Source: HGM10836 sp045580645 (GTDB taxonomy: Bacteria; Bacillota_I; Bacilli_A; RF39; UBA660). Taken from it: a DNA stretch of 38,890 bases. Position 1 is the first letter of the stretch. Each line of letters starts with the position of its first letter. The position numbers were made by a program, and so were the translations under genes. The notes below the pieces were generated by a model. That model did no database searches. It was not told the DNA's origin and worked only from the letters and a program-made list of their open reading frames with translations. Below are positions 38,806 to 38,890 of this stretch, in pieces. The DNA is taken from contig JAZNOG010000026.1 in the NCBI GenBank assembly GCA_045580645.1, positions 1-38,890 on the forward strand, read 5' to 3'.

Positions 38806-38890
38806 CTACATCATCTTTCTAATTCTAGTTAAAGCATTTTTTTCTAACCTTGAAATTTGAGCCTGAGAAATACCAATTTCATCTGCTATT
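38806..38890 (-). CDS. sigG: RNA polymerase sporulation sigma factor, SigG-like (3' end only)
   Basis: Only the last 27 codons lie in the window. They read I-A-D-E-I-G-I-S-Q-A-Q-I-S-R-L-E-K followed by a short basic tail and TAG. This is the region 4.2 helix-turn-helix of a sigma-70 family factor, and 'EIGISQAQ.SRLEK' is closest to SigG as I recall it (SigF and SigE differ in the Q-A-Q part). The nearness of ymxH and lspA-rluD supports SigG, because these lie in one region in Bacillus. The sigma-factor call is secure; the subtype is likely. Confidence 0.78.
   Translation of the reverse strand, partial: IADEIGISQAQISRLEKNALTRIRKMM

Noticed and set aside
1..38890. Recoded UGA (Mollicutes code 4)
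   Set aside because: UGA ends several genes at the expected place (Abi_2, spoIVFB, LysM gene) and conserved tryptophans are UGG.
1..38890. tRNA genes
   Set aside because: No cloverleaf with a GGTTCRANYCC T-arm was seen in any intergenic stretch.

Overview
The window reads as a chromosomal segment of a very AT-rich, endospore-forming member of the Bacillota, probably an uncultured Bacilli/Erysipelotrichia-like lineage. The evidence is the gene content and order (spoIVFA-spoIVFB, cse60, spoVIF, an alpha/beta SASP, ymxH next to a sporulation sigma factor; dnaB of the Bacillus type; ireB-ruvX-yrzB-mltG-trmR-greA; lspA-rluD). UGA is used as a stop and UGG as tryptophan, so this is code 11 and not a recoded Mycoplasma. 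Almost all genes lie on the minus strand. Ribosome-binding sites are strong, ATGA-type overlaps are common, and intrinsic terminators often overlap the stop codon.

Layout. 1-1101: an incomplete plus-strand gene, a strong terminator and an orphan coiled-coil membrane protein. 1102-3882: Abi_2/HEPN protein, HtrA protease and RDD membrane protein in one minus-strand unit. 3985-8944: GHL10-like hydrolase, spoIVFB, spoIVFA, mreD, mreC, radC and a SPOR protein, i.e. the Bacillus spoIIB-radC-mre-min-spoIVF neighbourhood without mreB and minCD. 9009-13519: trmL, a thioredoxin-like protein, cse60 (plus strand), ruvBA with a LexA-type operator, spoVIF and der. 13580-16167: a membrane protein and a divergent restriction-modification pair resembling the R.PabI restriction glycosylase family. 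16193-16806: a ~610-nt structured noncoding RNA with its own promoter and terminator. 16838-20083: LysM protein, membrane-anchored orphan, RNHCP zinc ribbon and dnaB. 20172-24552: Fic AMPylase, a UDG family 4-like protein, a 651-residue orphan and a 157-residue orphan; repeats suggest an inserted cassette. 24587-27814: engB, nrnA, ackA, SASP. 27899-30936: thiI, tig, greA. 31080-33728: trmR, mltG, yrzB, ruvX, ireB. 33833-37842: orphan with a consensus promoter, rhomboid protease, rluD, lspA, ymxH. 37915-38890: a radical SAM protein and the 3' end of a SigG-like sigma factor.

How they work together. Sporulation genes are spread through the window: SpoIVFA/SpoIVFB for processing of a mother-cell sigma factor, the SASP for spore DNA protection, Cse60 and SpoVIF for the mother-cell/coat programme, and a SPOR protein that may help engulfment. 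Housekeeping genes cover replication initiation, Holliday-junction branch migration, ribosome assembly GTPases, protein folding, tRNA modification and lipoprotein maturation. Accessory genes (Abi_2, R-M pair, Fic, UDG/orphan cassette) sit between these blocks.

The best candidates for something undescribed are the large RNA at 16193-16806, the GTAC-type restriction pair together with an apparent scarcity of GTAC in the window, and a spoIVFB gene whose conserved N-terminus lies upstream of every ATG, GTG or TTG.
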